Shown: piece after piece, positions 30,375-39,450 of the stretch
How the letters are laid out: the number at the start of each line of letters is the position of its first letter
How positions within the stretch are numbered: the stretch's first letter is position 1
Assembly: GCF_007989605.1 (NCBI RefSeq)
Contig: NZ_BJUL01000003.1
Coordinates: 62,001-126,000, forward strand
Direction of reading: 5' to 3'
DNA from: Vreelandella venusta
GTDB taxonomy: Bacteria; Pseudomonadota; Gammaproteobacteria; Pseudomonadales; Halomonadaceae
DNA length: 64,000 bases
Position numbers and translations under genes: made by a program
Notes under the pieces: model-generated
Databases searched by the model: none
What the model was told of the DNA's origin: nothing
Seen by the model: the letters and a program-made list of their open reading frames with translations, nothing else

Positions 30375-30597
30375 CTCTCGGTCACCCTGCACTGATGGGG
30401 TGGTATCGGTATCGCTGCAATCGCGCAACGACATCGCTATTGCCCTGCCGGCGGGGCGGGACATATGCCGGCGGCGCCGACCGGAGGTCGGAAGCCCTAT
30501 TCATACTAGCTGTAAGTACTACATTTTCACTACATACCACTTCAGTACGCTCTATCTCACTGCGCACTATTATACCTTCGTCTACTTACTACGTTAA
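30375..30597 (-). promoter_or_regulatory. sucA promoter and structured 5' leader
   Basis: On the minus strand TTAACG-N17-TATAAT (30597 to 30569) is a good sigma-70 promoter with a perfect -10. The resulting leader is about 185 bases long. It contains two hairpins: CCGACC/GGTCGG with a 3-base loop (30477-30491), and a GCCGGC pair separated by 14 bases (30447-30472). The G/C-rich paired segment contrasts with the AT-rich first part of the leader. Regulation by this RNA is a suggestion only. Confidence 0.6.
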
Positions 30598-30643
30598 TAC
30601 AAAGGCTTCTTTTATCTAGTCATGCTCAATCAGTTCATGCTCA

Positions 30644-30718
30644 AAAGCCGGTACTTGTGGCACCGGCTTTTAAACTTGACTGGTTAGGTGGTGCGACGCG
30701 TCGCCGCACCACCTAACG
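30644..30718 (-). terminator. Two consecutive hairpins between sdhB and sucA
   Basis: In transcription order, a 13-base perfect stem (30684-30696 with 30706-30718, GTTAGGTGGTGCG) comes first. A 10-base stem AAAAGCCGGT/ACCGGCTTTT (30644-30653 with 30663-30672) follows, whose own ends provide the T-tract. They lie about 90 bases beyond the sdhB stop and should stop most sdh transcripts before sucA, consistent with sucA having its own promoter. Confidence 0.72.
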
Positions 30719-30808
30719 CCCCTATGATAACAAGCGAAGCGCTACGATTTAAGTGGCTTTATGCAGCAACTTACGTAGCGATCGCATTTTTTTCATAGGA
30801 TTAGGCGT

Positions 30809-31519
30809 TTACGTCGCATCAGCCAACAACATTTCACGAATTTTACCAATTGCACGGGTCGGATTTAGTCCTTTTGGACACACCGCAACGCAATTCATAA
30901 TACCGCGGCAACGGAACACGGAGAACGGATCTTCCAGACTGGTTAGGCGCTCGCGAGTCGCTGTGTCACGTGTATCCGCAAGAAAGCGATAAGACTGAAG
31001 CAAACCAGCCGGCCCGACAAATTTGTCTGGATTCCACCAGAACGATGGGCATGACGTAGAGCAGCATGCACAAAGAATACACTCGTACAGGCCATCTAGC
31101 TTGTCGCGCTCTTCTGGTGACTGCAGGCGCTCAATCGCTGGCGCAGGCTCATCGTTCTGCAAGTACGGCTGAATGCGCTCGTACTGCTTATAGAACAGCC
31201 CCATATCCACAACCATATCGCGGATAACCGGCAGACCCGGCAATGGGCGCAAGGTCAGTTTATTGCCTTTAACGACATCTGACAGCGGCGTAATACATGC
31301 CAAGCCGTTTTTACCGTTCATGTTCATGCCATCGGAACCGCATACGCCCTCGCGGCAGCTGCGACGGTACGCAAGACCACTATCCTGCTCTTTCATCAGA
31401 TGCAGAACATCCAATACCATCAGATCACGGCCTTTGGTATCGACCTGGAACTCCTGCATATAAGGCGCGGAGTCGGTTTCCGGATTGTAGCGGTATACGG
31501 ATACCTGAAGGTTAGACAT
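30809..31519 (-). CDS. sdhB: Succinate dehydrogenase iron-sulfur subunit
   Basis: This 236-residue electron-transfer subunit has a plant-type [2Fe-2S] site with CREGVCGSDGMNMNGKNGLAC (the third cysteine position of the classical motif is Asp here, as in the E. coli enzyme). A C-terminal ferredoxin-like domain carries CILCACCSTSCPSFWW and CRGIMNCVAVCPKGLNP for the [4Fe-4S] and [3Fe-4S] clusters. It passes electrons from the SdhA flavin to ubiquinone at the membrane anchor. It follows sdhA by 27 bases and is the last gene of the sdhCDAB operon. Confidence 0.97.
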   Translation of the reverse strand: MSNLQVSVYRYNPETDSAPYMQEFQVDTKGRDLMVLDVLHLMKEQDSGLAYRRSCREGVCGSDGMNMNGKNGLACITPLSDVVKGNKLTLRPLPGLPVIRDMVVDMGLFYKQYERIQPYLQNDEPAPAIERLQSPEERDKLDGLYECILCACCSTSCPSFWWNPDKFVGPAGLLQSYRFLADTRDTATRERLTSLEDPFSVFRCRGIMNCVAVCPKGLNPTRAIGKIREMLLADAT

Positions 31520-31546
31520 GGTGACTCCCTCTCGTCAGTGCAGAGA

Positions 31547-33319
31547 TTAGTAGGTGCGAACCTTAGGCTCGAATGTATCAACAGTTTTCGGCTTGAAGTT
31601 GACGTCGCGCTTCTTCAGCTCTTTCGTGGCCGGGAAGTAAAGCGAGTGCTTCAGCCAGTTGACATCATCACGGTCAGGATAGTCGTAGCGCGAGTGCGCA
31701 CCACGGCTCTCTTTACGCTCAAGGGCAGCAATCGCCGTTGCTTCTGCCACTTCCATTAGGTTATCAAGCTCTAAAGCTTCAACACGCGCCGTGTTGAAAG
31801 CATTGGACTTGTCAGGCAGGTGCGCATTAGCAATACGGCTGCGCAGATCGGCCAGCTTTTTGACACCTTCCTGCATATTCTTCTCTTCGCGGAATACACC
31901 GAAAGAGGTCTGCATGATGTCTTGAAGCTCAGCTTTAAGCTCAGGAATGCTCTCACCACCATCCGATTCATTCCAGCGCGTAATACGTTTCATCGCTGAT
32001 TCGATATCAGATTCAGAAGCATCCAGGTAATCAATACCTTCGTTCAGCGCGCCTTCAATAAACATACCCGCTGCACGACCGAAGACCACCAGATCCAGCA
32101 GCGAGTTACCGCCCAAGCGGTTAGCACCGTGAACCGATACACACGCCGCTTCACCACAGGCAAACAAACCGTTAACGATATGATCGTTGCCGCTTTCGTC
32201 CTGGGTAATTGCCTGACCATGAATATTGGTCGGGATACCGCCCATCATATAGTGGCAAGTCGGCACGACAGGAATCGGATCTTTAGCAGGGTCAACGTGA
32301 GCAAACGTTTTCGACAGCTCAACGATACCCGGCAGGCGCTTACCAAGAACTTCTTCACCCAAGTGATCAAGCTTCAAGAAAACGTGATCGCCCTTCTCAC
32401 CACAACCACGACCTTCCAGAATTTCCATAACCATTGAGCGTGCAACAACGTCACGGCCTGCCAAATCTTTGGCGTTCGGCGCATAACGCTCCATGAAGCG
32501 CTCACCATCTTTATTGATCAGGTAACCACCTTCACCACGGCAACCTTCAGTGACCAGCGTACCCGCACCATAAATACCGGTCGGATGGAACTGCCACATT
32601 TCCATGTCCTGCATCGGGAAGCCAGCACGTAACGCCATGCCAATACCATCGCCAGTATTGATCAAGGCATTAGTAGTAGAGGCGTAGATACGACCTGCAC
32701 CACCCGTGGCCAGAACAGTCGCTTTCGATTTAACGTGGACAACTTCGCCAGTTTCGATGCACATGGCGATACAGCCAACCACATCACCGTTGCTGTTTTT
32801 CACCAGATCTACCGCGTACCACTCATTCAAGAACGTGGTGTTGTTCTTGAGGTTGTTTTGGTAAAGCGTGTGAAGCAGTGCGTGGCCAGTACGGTCAGCG
32901 GCTGCGCAGGTACGTGCCGCCTGACCGCCTTCGCCGAAGTTTTTCGACTGACCACCAAATGGACGCTGATAAATACGACCATTATCAAAGCGCGAGAACG
33001 GCAGCCCCATGTGCTCAAGTTCAAACACCGCTTTCGGGCCTTCTGAACACATGTACTCAGCTGCGTCCTGGTCGGCAATGTAGTCGCCGCCCTTAACAGT
33101 GTCGTACATGTGCCAGCGCCAGTCATCGTTCGGGTCTGACGATGCAATGGCACAAGTAATACCACCCTGGGCAGAAACCGTGTGAGAGCGTGTCGGGAAC
33201 ACTTTGGACAGTACGGCTGTCTTTTTACCAGATTTGGCAAGCTCTAAAGCAGCACGCAAGCCAGAGCCACCGCCACCGATGATAATGGCGTCAAATGTCA
33301 GGCTACGAAGGTTAGACAT
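31547..33319 (-). CDS. sdhA: Succinate dehydrogenase flavoprotein subunit
   Basis: This 590-residue catalytic subunit oxidises succinate to fumarate. It has a dinucleotide-binding [20 protein letters not shown] and the covalent-FAD histidine in [14 protein letters not shown]. Substrate-site residues lie in [22 protein letters not shown], and [15 protein letters not shown] and [21 protein letters not shown] are also present. The ATG is three bases beyond the sdhD stop. The sequence is complete and conventional for the proteobacterial enzyme. Confidence 0.97.
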   Translation of the reverse strand: MSNLRSLTFDAIIIGGGGSGLRAALELAKSGKKTAVLSKVFPTRSHTVSAQGGITCAIASSDPNDDWRWHMYDTVKGGDYIADQDAAEYMCSEGPKAVFELEHMGLPFSRFDNGRIYQRPFGGQSKNFGEGGQAARTCAAADRTGHALLHTLYQNNLKNNTTFLNEWYAVDLVKNSNGDVVGCIAMCIETGEVVHVKSKATVLATGGAGRIYASTTNALINTGDGIGMALRAGFPMQDMEMWQFHPTGIYGAGTLVTEGCRGEGGYLINKDGERFMERYAPNAKDLAGRDVVARSMVMEILEGRGCGEKGDHVFLKLDHLGEEVLGKRLPGIVELSKTFAHVDPAKDPIPVVPTCHYMMGGIPTNIHGQAITQDESGNDHIVNGLFACGEAACVSVHGANRLGGNSLLDLVVFGRAAGMFIEGALNEGIDYLDASESDIESAMKRITRWNESDGGESIPELKAELQDIMQTSFGVFREEKNMQEGVKKLADLRSRIANAHLPDKSNAFNTARVEALELDNLMEVAEATAIAALERKESRGAHSRYDYPDRDDVNWLKHSLYFPATKELKKRDVNFKPKTVDTFEPKVRTY

Positions 33320-33322
33320 GTA

Positions 33323-33670
33323 TCAAGCTCCCCACAGAATTTGAATGCCCCACACCAGATATACGAAGATGGCCAGAATAATCAGAGTCTGGGCACCCAC
33401 GCGCAGGCGAGTGGACTTGAGATAATCGGTGGTGACCGTCCACAAACCGATCCAGGCGTGCGCTGCAATGGAAACAAATGCGAGCAGCGAGAAAATACGC
33501 ATCCAAGTTTGATCGAACAGTCCACTCCAAGCGTAGTAATCCAGATTAGGATTGAGCAGCAGGTAGGCGACGATAAAGACGGTATATACAGCCAGGATTA
33601 CCGCTGAAACGCGCTGCATTAGCCAATCGGATAATCCGCTACGGCCAAAACTTGTGATGTTGGTTACCAT
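33323..33670 (-). CDS. sdhD: Succinate dehydrogenase membrane anchor subunit
   Basis: This anchor of about 115 residues starts at the ATG at 33670, which has AGGAG 8 bases upstream; a TTG two codons earlier is less likely. Three transmembrane helices are visible (about residues 22-42, 55-75 and 90-112), with the family stretch FGRSGLSDWLMQRVSAVIL. The haem/quinone-region histidine and aspartate are in AHAWIGLWTVTTDYLK. It overlaps sdhC by 7 bases. Confidence 0.93.
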   Translation of the reverse strand: MVTNITSFGRSGLSDWLMQRVSAVILAVYTVFIVAYLLLNPNLDYYAWSGLFDQTWMRIFSLLAFVSIAAHAWIGLWTVTTDYLKSTRLRVGAQTLIILAIFVYLVWGIQILWGA

Positions 33671-34053
33671 ACCCAAACTCCTGCCAGGATGATCAGAACG
33701 ACACTGACGACAACAGTGATTTGTGCTTTTTTCACGCCACCTTCTAGGGTCACGCCGATATCCGCATCCATCAACAGGTGTTTAATGCCTGCTACAAAAT
33801 GGAATGCCAATGCGGATAACAATCCCCAGGCAATGAACTTGGCGAAAAAGTTATTGGCCAATGCGTTGCTGACGGCATCAAAGCCAGCCGGAGACGATAG
33901 TGATTTACCCAGCGCCCAAAAAGCGAAGATCAGGCCAACGAAGAGGATGACACCCGTAATACGGTGTGTAATCGACGTTAGCGCCGGTAGTGGGAAATGT
34001 ATCGTAGTAAGGTCTAAGTTTACGGGTCGTTTGCTATTCACGGCGTTATACAC
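33664..34053 (-). CDS. sdhC: Succinate dehydrogenase cytochrome b556 subunit
   Basis: This 129-residue anchor subunit starts at a GTG at 34053, which places RPVNLDLTTIHFPLPALTS at the same distance from the N-terminus as in E. coli SdhC. The HRITGV motif (quinone site) precedes helix 1, and the haem-ligand histidine lies in FHFVAGIKHLLMDADIG. Three transmembrane helices are visible. It is the first gene of the sdh operon and lies divergent from gltA across a 474-base spacer. Confidence 0.94.
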   Translation of the reverse strand: MYNAVNSKRPVNLDLTTIHFPLPALTSITHRITGVILFVGLIFAFWALGKSLSSPAGFDAVSNALANNFFAKFIAWGLLSALAFHFVAGIKHLLMDADIGVTLEGGVKKAQITVVVSVVLIILAGVWVW

Positions 34054-34527
34054 ACTCTCTTGGCCCGCTCTGCGACAGGTCGGGCATGGCCCGAGCGGGC
34101 AGTGGTTGCTGGAAGGGGCTCGGCCGTTGCCAAGTCGAGCACGACCTCCTACCTGCCGGTCGCGCGCCGTGGATTATAAGAACCTTCGCCCCTGCTGACA
34201 AACCGAACTCAAGCTTAACTCGACTATGGTGCAAGAAAAATGAGGTCAACCTGAGTCGATTTTGCGTTGCAGCATGGTTATAGTGACAGGAGATTGATGG
34301 TTTGATAAGTCCGTAAACGTGTCGTCAACCCCCTGACGCCTCTACCACGAACTCCACACTTATCATATACAAAGCTCATCCAATACAACAACAGCTGTAC
34401 AAGGATACCTAGCGCTTAGGCTAATTGACAAAATGTCGCACACTTCTATAGTAGGCGAGCCTTTTCGCCGGCGCGGTATGCGAAACAACGACATTACGTC
34501 CCAAACCGAATTCGAAAGGAGGCCAGC
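34054..34527. promoter_or_regulatory. Divergent gltA/sdhC control region
   Basis: This 474-base spacer carries promoters in both directions. On the plus strand TTGACA-N16-TATAGT (34425-34452) is a near-consensus sigma-70 promoter for gltA. Close to sdhC an 8-base inverted repeat GCCCGCTC/GAGCGGGC (34063-34100) could fold in the sdh leader, 10 bases before the GTG start. The G/C-rich 120 bases next to sdhC differ from the AT-rich centre. No open reading frame in it looks like a real protein. Confidence 0.65.
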
Positions 34528-35814
34528 ATGGCTGACAGGAAAGCGACATTGACGGTAGACGGTCTAGAAAAATCGATCGAACTACCCATGTATTCCGGCA
34601 CACTTGGCCCCGACGTCATCGACGTACGCGGCTTAGGTGCTGAAGGCCTGTTTACCTACGATCCCGGCTTCATGGCCACCTCTTCCTGCCAGTCCGCTAT
34701 CACTTATATTGATGGTGGCAAGGGCGTGCTGCTACACCGCGGCTACCCCATCGACCAACTGGCCAAAGAGTCTAACTTTGTCGAGGTATGCTACACCCTA
34801 CTGTTCGGTGAGCTGCCTAACGATGAACAGTATGCAGATTTCGAGTCGCGCATTCGTAACCACACCATGGTGCACGACCAGATCAACAATTTCTTCAAAG
34901 GGTTCCGCCGCGATGCGCACCCAATGTCTATTCTTTGTGGCGTCGTTGGCGGCCTAGCTGCTTTCTACCATGACCACATGGACATCACCCAAGAAGAAGA
35001 TCGCGTGATCAGCGCTATTCGCCTCATTGCAAAAATGCCGACCCTGGCCGCAATGTCGCACAAGTATAATGTTGGCCAGCCGTTCAACTACCCCCGCAAC
35101 GACCTGAGCTATGCAGAAAACTTCCTCTACATGATGTTCAGCAACCCGTGCGAAGAGTACAAAATCAATCCGGTATACGCGAAAGCCATGGACCGCATCT
35201 TTATGTTGCACGCGGATCATGAGCAAAACGCTTCGACCTCTACGGTACGCTTAGCAGGCTCAACCGGCGCCAACCCCTTTGCCTGTATCAGTGCCGGTAT
35301 TGCGGCACTTTGGGGACCTGCACACGGCGGCGCCAACGAAGCCGTACTGAATATGCTTGATGAAATTGGCGACGACTCTGAAGAAAATATTCAGCGATTT
35401 GTCGACAAAGCCAAAGACAAAGATGACCCCTTCAAGCTGATGGGCTTTGGTCACCGCGTATATCGCAACTTTGACCCGCGCGCCAAAGTAATGAAAGAGA
35501 CTTGTGATGAAGTTCTTGCTGAGCTTGGCTTAGCTGACGACCCGCAGCTCAAAATCGCTAAGCGACTGGAGCAAATCGCCCTTGAAGATGAGTACTTCAT
35601 TGAGCGTAAGCTGTATCCAAACGTCGACTTCTACTCAGGCATCATTCTCAAAGCCATGGGTATACCGACCAATATGTTTACCGTTATTTTCGCGGTATCC
35701 CGCACCATTGGCTGGATCTCTCACTGGCATGAAATGCTCAGCGAAAGCTACAAAATTGGCCGTCCGCGCCAGCTGTATATTGGCCACGACATGCGCGATT
35801 ATCCTAAAAAATAA
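34528..35814 (+). CDS. gltA: Citrate synthase (type II, hexameric family)
   Basis: This 428-residue enzyme condenses oxaloacetate and acetyl-CoA. It has the gammaproteobacterial N-terminal beta domain ([20 protein letters not shown]) and catalytic histidines in [16 protein letters not shown] and [14 protein letters not shown]. The catalytic aspartate is in [19 protein letters not shown]. Length and N-terminal domain fit the NADH-sensitive type of E. coli. AGGAGG precedes the ATG and a near-consensus promoter lies 75 bases upstream. It ends in a clear terminator. Confidence 0.97.
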   Translation: MADRKATLTVDGLEKSIELPMYSGTLGPDVIDVRGLGAEGLFTYDPGFMATSSCQSAITYIDGGKGVLLHRGYPIDQLAKESNFVEVCYTLLFGELPNDEQYADFESRIRNHTMVHDQINNFFKGFRRDAHPMSILCGVVGGLAAFYHDHMDITQEEDRVISAIRLIAKMPTLAAMSHKYNVGQPFNYPRNDLSYAENFLYMMFSNPCEEYKINPVYAKAMDRIFMLHADHEQNASTSTVRLAGSTGANPFACISAGIAALWGPAHGGANEAVLNMLDEIGDDSEENIQRFVDKAKDKDDPFKLMGFGHRVYRNFDPRAKVMKETCDEVLAELGLADDPQLKIAKRLEQIALEDEYFIERKLYPNVDFYSGIILKAMGIPTNMFTVIFAVSRTIGWISHWHEMLSESYKIGRPRQLYIGHDMRDYPKK

Positions 35815-35847
35815 CGCCACGGTAACAGCGTAGCGTCACTAGGATAA

Positions 35848-35874
35848 TAAAAGGCCACCCACGGGTGGCCTTTT
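35848..35874 (+). terminator. gltA terminator
   Basis: AAAAGGCCACC pairs with GGTGGCCTTTT around a four-base loop, 33 bases after the gltA stop. Confidence 0.85.
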
Positions 35875-35955
35875 GCTTATCGTAAATTCTTTTTTATTAC
35901 TCTACACAAAATATTCCACACCCCTAACACTCACCACACACCCACAAGGTGCTCT

Positions 35956-36837
35956 ATGCGAACCATCACTACTGTTGCTTTTATCGGCCTGGGCGTTATG
36001 GGCTACCCCATGGCAGGCCATCTTGCCAAACAAGGCCTCACAACGCGTGTTTACAACCGTACAAGCAGTAAAGCAGATGCCTGGGCAAACGAGTTTGGCG
36101 GCACAGCACATGCCACCCCCAAAGAAGCCGCTGACGGCGCTGACTTGGTTTTAATATGCGTAGGTAATGATGACGACGTCAGGCAAGTGACCACCGGTAC
36201 CGACGGCGTGCTGAGCAGCATGGCAACCGGCACCTATCTCATCGATCACACCACTGCCTCCGCAGACCTTGCCCTGGAGCTCGATATTACCTGTCGCAAT
36301 CAAGGCGTGGCCTTTTTAGATGCCCCTGTCTCTGGCGGACAGCAAGGAGCCGAAAATGGCGCCCTAACAATTATGTGTGGCGGTGAACAGGCACACTTTG
36401 ATGCTGTTCACCCCATCCTTAATCACTACGCTCGTGCCGTCACACTAATGGGCGGTGCTAGCAGTGGCCAGCTTACTAAAATGGTCAACCAAATTTGTAT
36501 TGCTGGCTTAGTGCAAGGTCTTGCCGAAGGCCTCCACTTCGCTGAACAAGCAGGGCTGGATCAACAACAGGTAATTGATGTGGTGTCCAAGGGTGCCGCT
36601 GGCTCATGGCAGATGGAAAACCGCCACAAAACGATGATTGCCGATGAGTACAATCACGGCTTTGCAGTAGACTGGATGCGCAAAGATTTAGGCATCTGTT
36701 TAGAGCAGGCTCGTCGACTGAGCGCCACACTCCCCGTCACCGCCCTGGTTGATCAATTTTATGCTGATGTGCAGCGCATGGATGGCGGACGCTGGGACAC
36801 TTCGTCGCTTTTGAAGCGCCTACAAAAGCCAGAATAA
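35956..36837 (+). CDS. 3-hydroxyisobutyrate dehydrogenase-family oxidoreductase
   Basis: This 293-residue beta-hydroxyacid dehydrogenase has an N-terminal Rossmann domain with FIGLGVMGYPMAGHLAKQGL and NRTSSKADAWA (the residue after the first arginine suggests NADP could be used). The substrate-loop motif is FLDAPVSGGQQGAENG, and the catalytic lysine is in SGQLTKMVNQICIAG near residue 175. Helical C-terminal dimer domain present. The family includes 3-hydroxyisobutyrate dehydrogenase, tartronate semialdehyde reductase and succinate-semialdehyde reductases; the sequence alone does not decide among them. It is monocistronic between gltA and an AT-rich spacer, with no neighbouring valine or glycerate genes to guide substrate choice. 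Confidence 0.85.
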   Translation: MRTITTVAFIGLGVMGYPMAGHLAKQGLTTRVYNRTSSKADAWANEFGGTAHATPKEAADGADLVLICVGNDDDVRQVTTGTDGVLSSMATGTYLIDHTTASADLALELDITCRNQGVAFLDAPVSGGQQGAENGALTIMCGGEQAHFDAVHPILNHYARAVTLMGGASSGQLTKMVNQICIAGLVQGLAEGLHFAEQAGLDQQQVIDVVSKGAAGSWQMENRHKTMIADEYNHGFAVDWMRKDLGICLEQARRLSATLPVTALVDQFYADVQRMDGGRWDTSSLLKRLQKPE

Positions 36838-37257
36838 TGCTTGACTTTTAAGCGCCTCGATCTTGAAAAGGGTTTTCCACACTATCTGTGGATAACCCTG
36901 TTCACAACCACTACAAAACGTCCCACAATCGCCATGAACAGTGACCCAGCCTTAAATTGATCATTTTTTAACCTAGCATAACTTATTGATTTAAATGAAA
37001 TAATTCTAAATCACTGATTTTTTGAGACAACAACCCAGGGTTGTGCACAACCCCTTTCACAAACTTGCAAAAGTGGACAAGTCAAGCACAAAATCGCCAA
37101 AAAACGATCGAAATGGGAATTATTTCAGCCAGCAGCGAGAATAATGGGGACGCAAAAAACGACAGATGAGTAACCTCATTGCCTTTGGTTAAAATGCGTA
37201 TTGTGAAGAATATTCACTGACAATAAGTCAGCAAATAAATTCTGAGGAATCAGGAGG
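36838..37257. other. AT-rich spacer with DnaA-box-like sites
   Basis: This 420-base spacer contains no gene. A perfect DnaA consensus box TTATCCACA lies on the minus strand (36887-36895). A TTTTCCACA (36873-36881), a palindromic TTGTGCACAA (37041-37050) and several looser CACA sites accompany it. Between them is a run of strongly AT-rich DNA (about 36952-37024). A short inverted repeat CTGAC/GTCAG (37217-37231) near the tRNA-Glu end may end the tRNA transcript. A replication-related role is speculative and is treated in the findings. Confidence 0.5.
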
Positions 37258-37333
37258 TGGCGTCCCATAGGGGGTTCGAACCCCTGTTACCGCCGTGAAA
37301 GGGCGGTGTCCTAGACCACTAGACGAATGGGAC
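37258..37333 (-). tRNA. tRNA-Glu (anticodon TTC)
   Basis: This is a 76-base cloverleaf on the minus strand including an encoded CCA. The acceptor stem GTCCCAT pairs with ATGGGAC. The anticodon loop CCCTTTCACG has anticodon TTC, and the T arm has GGTTCGAACC. It is the second gene of an Ala-Glu tandem and lies downstream of gltX, which encodes its synthetase. Confidence 0.97.
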
Positions 37334-37414
37334 GTTATTAACCTAAAAGATACGGCCTTGAGACGCTATATTGAAAACCTTGTATTGGAAATTAACAACC
37401 AGAGTTTTCGATAT

Positions 37415-37490
37415 TGGTGGAGCCTAGCGGGATCGAACCGCTGACCTCAACACTGCCAGTGTTGCGCTCTCCCAGCTGAGCTAAGGCCCC
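37415..37490 (-). tRNA. tRNA-Ala (anticodon GGC)
   Basis: This is a 76-base cloverleaf with encoded CCA. The acceptor stem GGGGCCT pairs with AGGCTCC and includes the G3-U70 pair that identifies alanine tRNA. The anticodon loop in CACTGGCAGTG has GGC, and the T arm has GGTTCGATCC. It precedes tRNA-Glu by 81 bases. Confidence 0.97.
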
Positions 37491-37498
37491 ACATGTCT

Positions 37499-37537
37499 CG
37501 AAGACGGAGCGTATGTTACTGATTACGCCCGTCTTCG
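37499..37537 (-). terminator. Hairpin between gltX and tRNA-Ala
   Basis: CGAAGACGG pairs with CCGTCTTCG, extended by GCGT/ACGC, ending 8 bases before the mature 5' end of tRNA-Ala. It could end the gltX transcript or mark a processing site for the tRNA precursor. No T-run follows. Confidence 0.45.
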
Positions 37538-37592
37538 TCAAGCCTTTCAAGCGGTGAAAACGCCAAATTCCTGATCAACAAGAAAGAGACGC

Positions 37593-37623
37593 ATTCTAGC
37601 GCCCTTTTAAGCACTCTTTTCAA
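37593..37623 (-). promoter_or_regulatory. Possible tRNA promoter
   Basis: TTGAAA and TAGAAT on the minus strand are separated by 19 bases, followed by a G/C-containing discriminator GCGTC, as at growth-rate-controlled tRNA promoters. The spacing is longer than ideal, so this is tentative. Confidence 0.35.
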
Positions 37624-37687
37624 ATACTCGCATTACAGGCGCCTTTAGAAAGCTCGCTAGTGCAAAGCCCAAAAATCAACTAAGCAC

Positions 37688-39166
37688 CTAGAGATCACGG
37701 AACTCTTTTTCAAAGCGTTTGGTTTGCTTTTTCGAAACACCGCCTAGCACCTCAATGGCACTACGGAGTCGTGCTCGCGTCACGTCGGAACCTAAGATCG
37801 CCATGGCATCCATTACAGAGGTACTCGAGGCACTGCCCGTAATGGCAATAAAGACAGGCGCGAGGAAAGCCTTCATCTTAATATCAAAATGCTCAGCAAG
37901 CAGCTTAACTTCCGCCAAGAGCACTTCCTTCGTCCACGCAGGAACGGCCTCAAAACGCCATACCAAGAATTGTAGCAGCTTAACCAACTCTTCCTTCTCA
38001 AGCTTCACGCTATCGAAGTCGTTTTCCGTTAGCACAGGCAGCCCAGAAAAGAAGTGCCCCGCCAGCGGAATGACTTGAGACAGAGTTTCCACACGTGGGC
38101 GCACCTGAGGAAGTATTTGCTTCACGTACTCCTCATTGAACGCCCATTCCCGAAGCGCCTGAAGTAGCGCATCGTCATCTAAGTCTTCACGAATATAAAC
38201 GCCGTTCAACCAGGTCAATTTTTCCAAATCAAACACCGGCCCACCTAACGATACTCGCTGAATATCAAACTCAACCATCATATCTGACAGGCTAAACTTC
38301 TCACGCTCGTCAGGCATCGACCAACCCATACGGCCTAAGTAATTAGTGACTGCCTGAGGCAAGAACCCCATGCGCCGATAATAGTTAATCGACGTTGGGT
38401 TTTTGCGCTTGGACAACTTGGACTTATCGGGATTACGCAGCAACGGCATATGGCACAACTGCGGCATTTCCCAGCCGAAGTATTCATAAAGTAGCTGATG
38501 CTTAGGCGCTGAATTAATCCACTCTTCACCGCGCAGCACATGGGTAATGTTCATTAGGTGATCATCAACCACGTTGGCCAGATGATAAGTAGGCATGCCA
38601 TCCGACTTCAGCAGAATTTGAGCATCAACTTGCGCCCATTCAACTTCGATTGTGCCGCGCAACATATCGTTAACCACACAAACGCCGGTGCTCGGCACCT
38701 TCATGCGAACGACATAAGGCCAACCTTCCTGCTCACGACGAGCTTGCTCATCTTCGCTCAACGCTAAGTCAACGGGTTTCAAGGCCAAATGCATACCGGC
38801 TGCTTTGCGAGCTTCCCGCAGTTCATCCAACTCTTCACTGGTGCGGTAACACTTGAAAGCATGCCCTGCATCCATCAGCTGCTGGGCGTACTGAGCGTAG
38901 ATATCACCTCGCTCGCTTTGCCGATACGGGCCGTGAGGACCGCCAATATCTGGGCCCTCATCCCACTCCAGCCCAAGCCAACGTAACGAATCTAAAATCA
39001 TCTGTTCTGATTCAGCGGTAGACCGAACCCGATCGGTGTCTTCAATGCGCAGAATGAACTGGCCACCATGCTGACGCGCAAAACAGAGATTAAACAGCGC
39101 AATATAGGCAGTACCTACATGCGGATCACCCGTTGGAGAAGGCGCGATACGAGTACGAACGGTCAT
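37688..39166 (-). CDS. gltX: Glutamyl-tRNA synthetase
   Basis: This class I synthetase of about 492 residues starts at the ATG at 39166 ([20 protein letters not shown]), with AAGGAC 7 bases upstream; 49 further open codons upstream have no homology. The HIGH-type signature is PHVG in the first 20 residues, and the KMSKS-type loop is SKLSKRKNP. Rossmann fold, stem-contact and C-terminal anticodon-binding domains are all present. It charges tRNA-Glu in the cytosol. The tRNA-Glu gene lies about 350 bases downstream on the same strand. Family length and motifs fit a discriminating bacterial GluRS. Confidence 0.96.
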   Translation of the reverse strand: MTVRTRIAPSPTGDPHVGTAYIALFNLCFARQHGGQFILRIEDTDRVRSTAESEQMILDSLRWLGLEWDEGPDIGGPHGPYRQSERGDIYAQYAQQLMDAGHAFKCYRTSEELDELREARKAAGMHLALKPVDLALSEDEQARREQEGWPYVVRMKVPSTGVCVVNDMLRGTIEVEWAQVDAQILLKSDGMPTYHLANVVDDHLMNITHVLRGEEWINSAPKHQLLYEYFGWEMPQLCHMPLLRNPDKSKLSKRKNPTSINYYRRMGFLPQAVTNYLGRMGWSMPDEREKFSLSDMMVEFDIQRVSLGGPVFDLEKLTWLNGVYIREDLDDDALLQALREWAFNEEYVKQILPQVRPRVETLSQVIPLAGHFFSGLPVLTENDFDSVKLEKEELVKLLQFLVWRFEAVPAWTKEVLLAEVKLLAEHFDIKMKAFLAPVFIAITGSASSTSVMDAMAILGSDVTRARLRSAIEVLGGVSKKQTKRFEKEFRDL

Positions 39167-39450
39167 CAAAATGTCCTTTTGGCAATAGAGCGTCTCGGCA
39201 TTATACGCACCCTGAAGGCAACCAGCAGTACCTTGCAGGGAACGAGTTTGACTTAAAAGCGTCTGATCAGAGGTTGGAGGCTCATTGATAGGAAGATGCG
39301 CGTTAAAGCACAATCGCTTAGTATGGCGCTGCCCCTATGATTCATGTTCATACTCGAAAGCGCCTCGCGATTTTTAGTATGCACTGAGCGCCGCCGATAG
39401 GGTGGAAGCACACTCAACGAGCTTGTTTAGCTCATCGATAGGAAAATGAA

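Noticed and set aside
30375-30464. Thirty-codon N-terminal extension of sucA
   Set aside because: SucA proteins begin where the ATG at 30374 lies; the extra codons fall in a hairpin-forming leader.
37258-37490. tRNA genes as an integration site for a mobile element
   Set aside because: No integrase gene or duplicated tRNA end was seen on either side; the neighbours are housekeeping genes.
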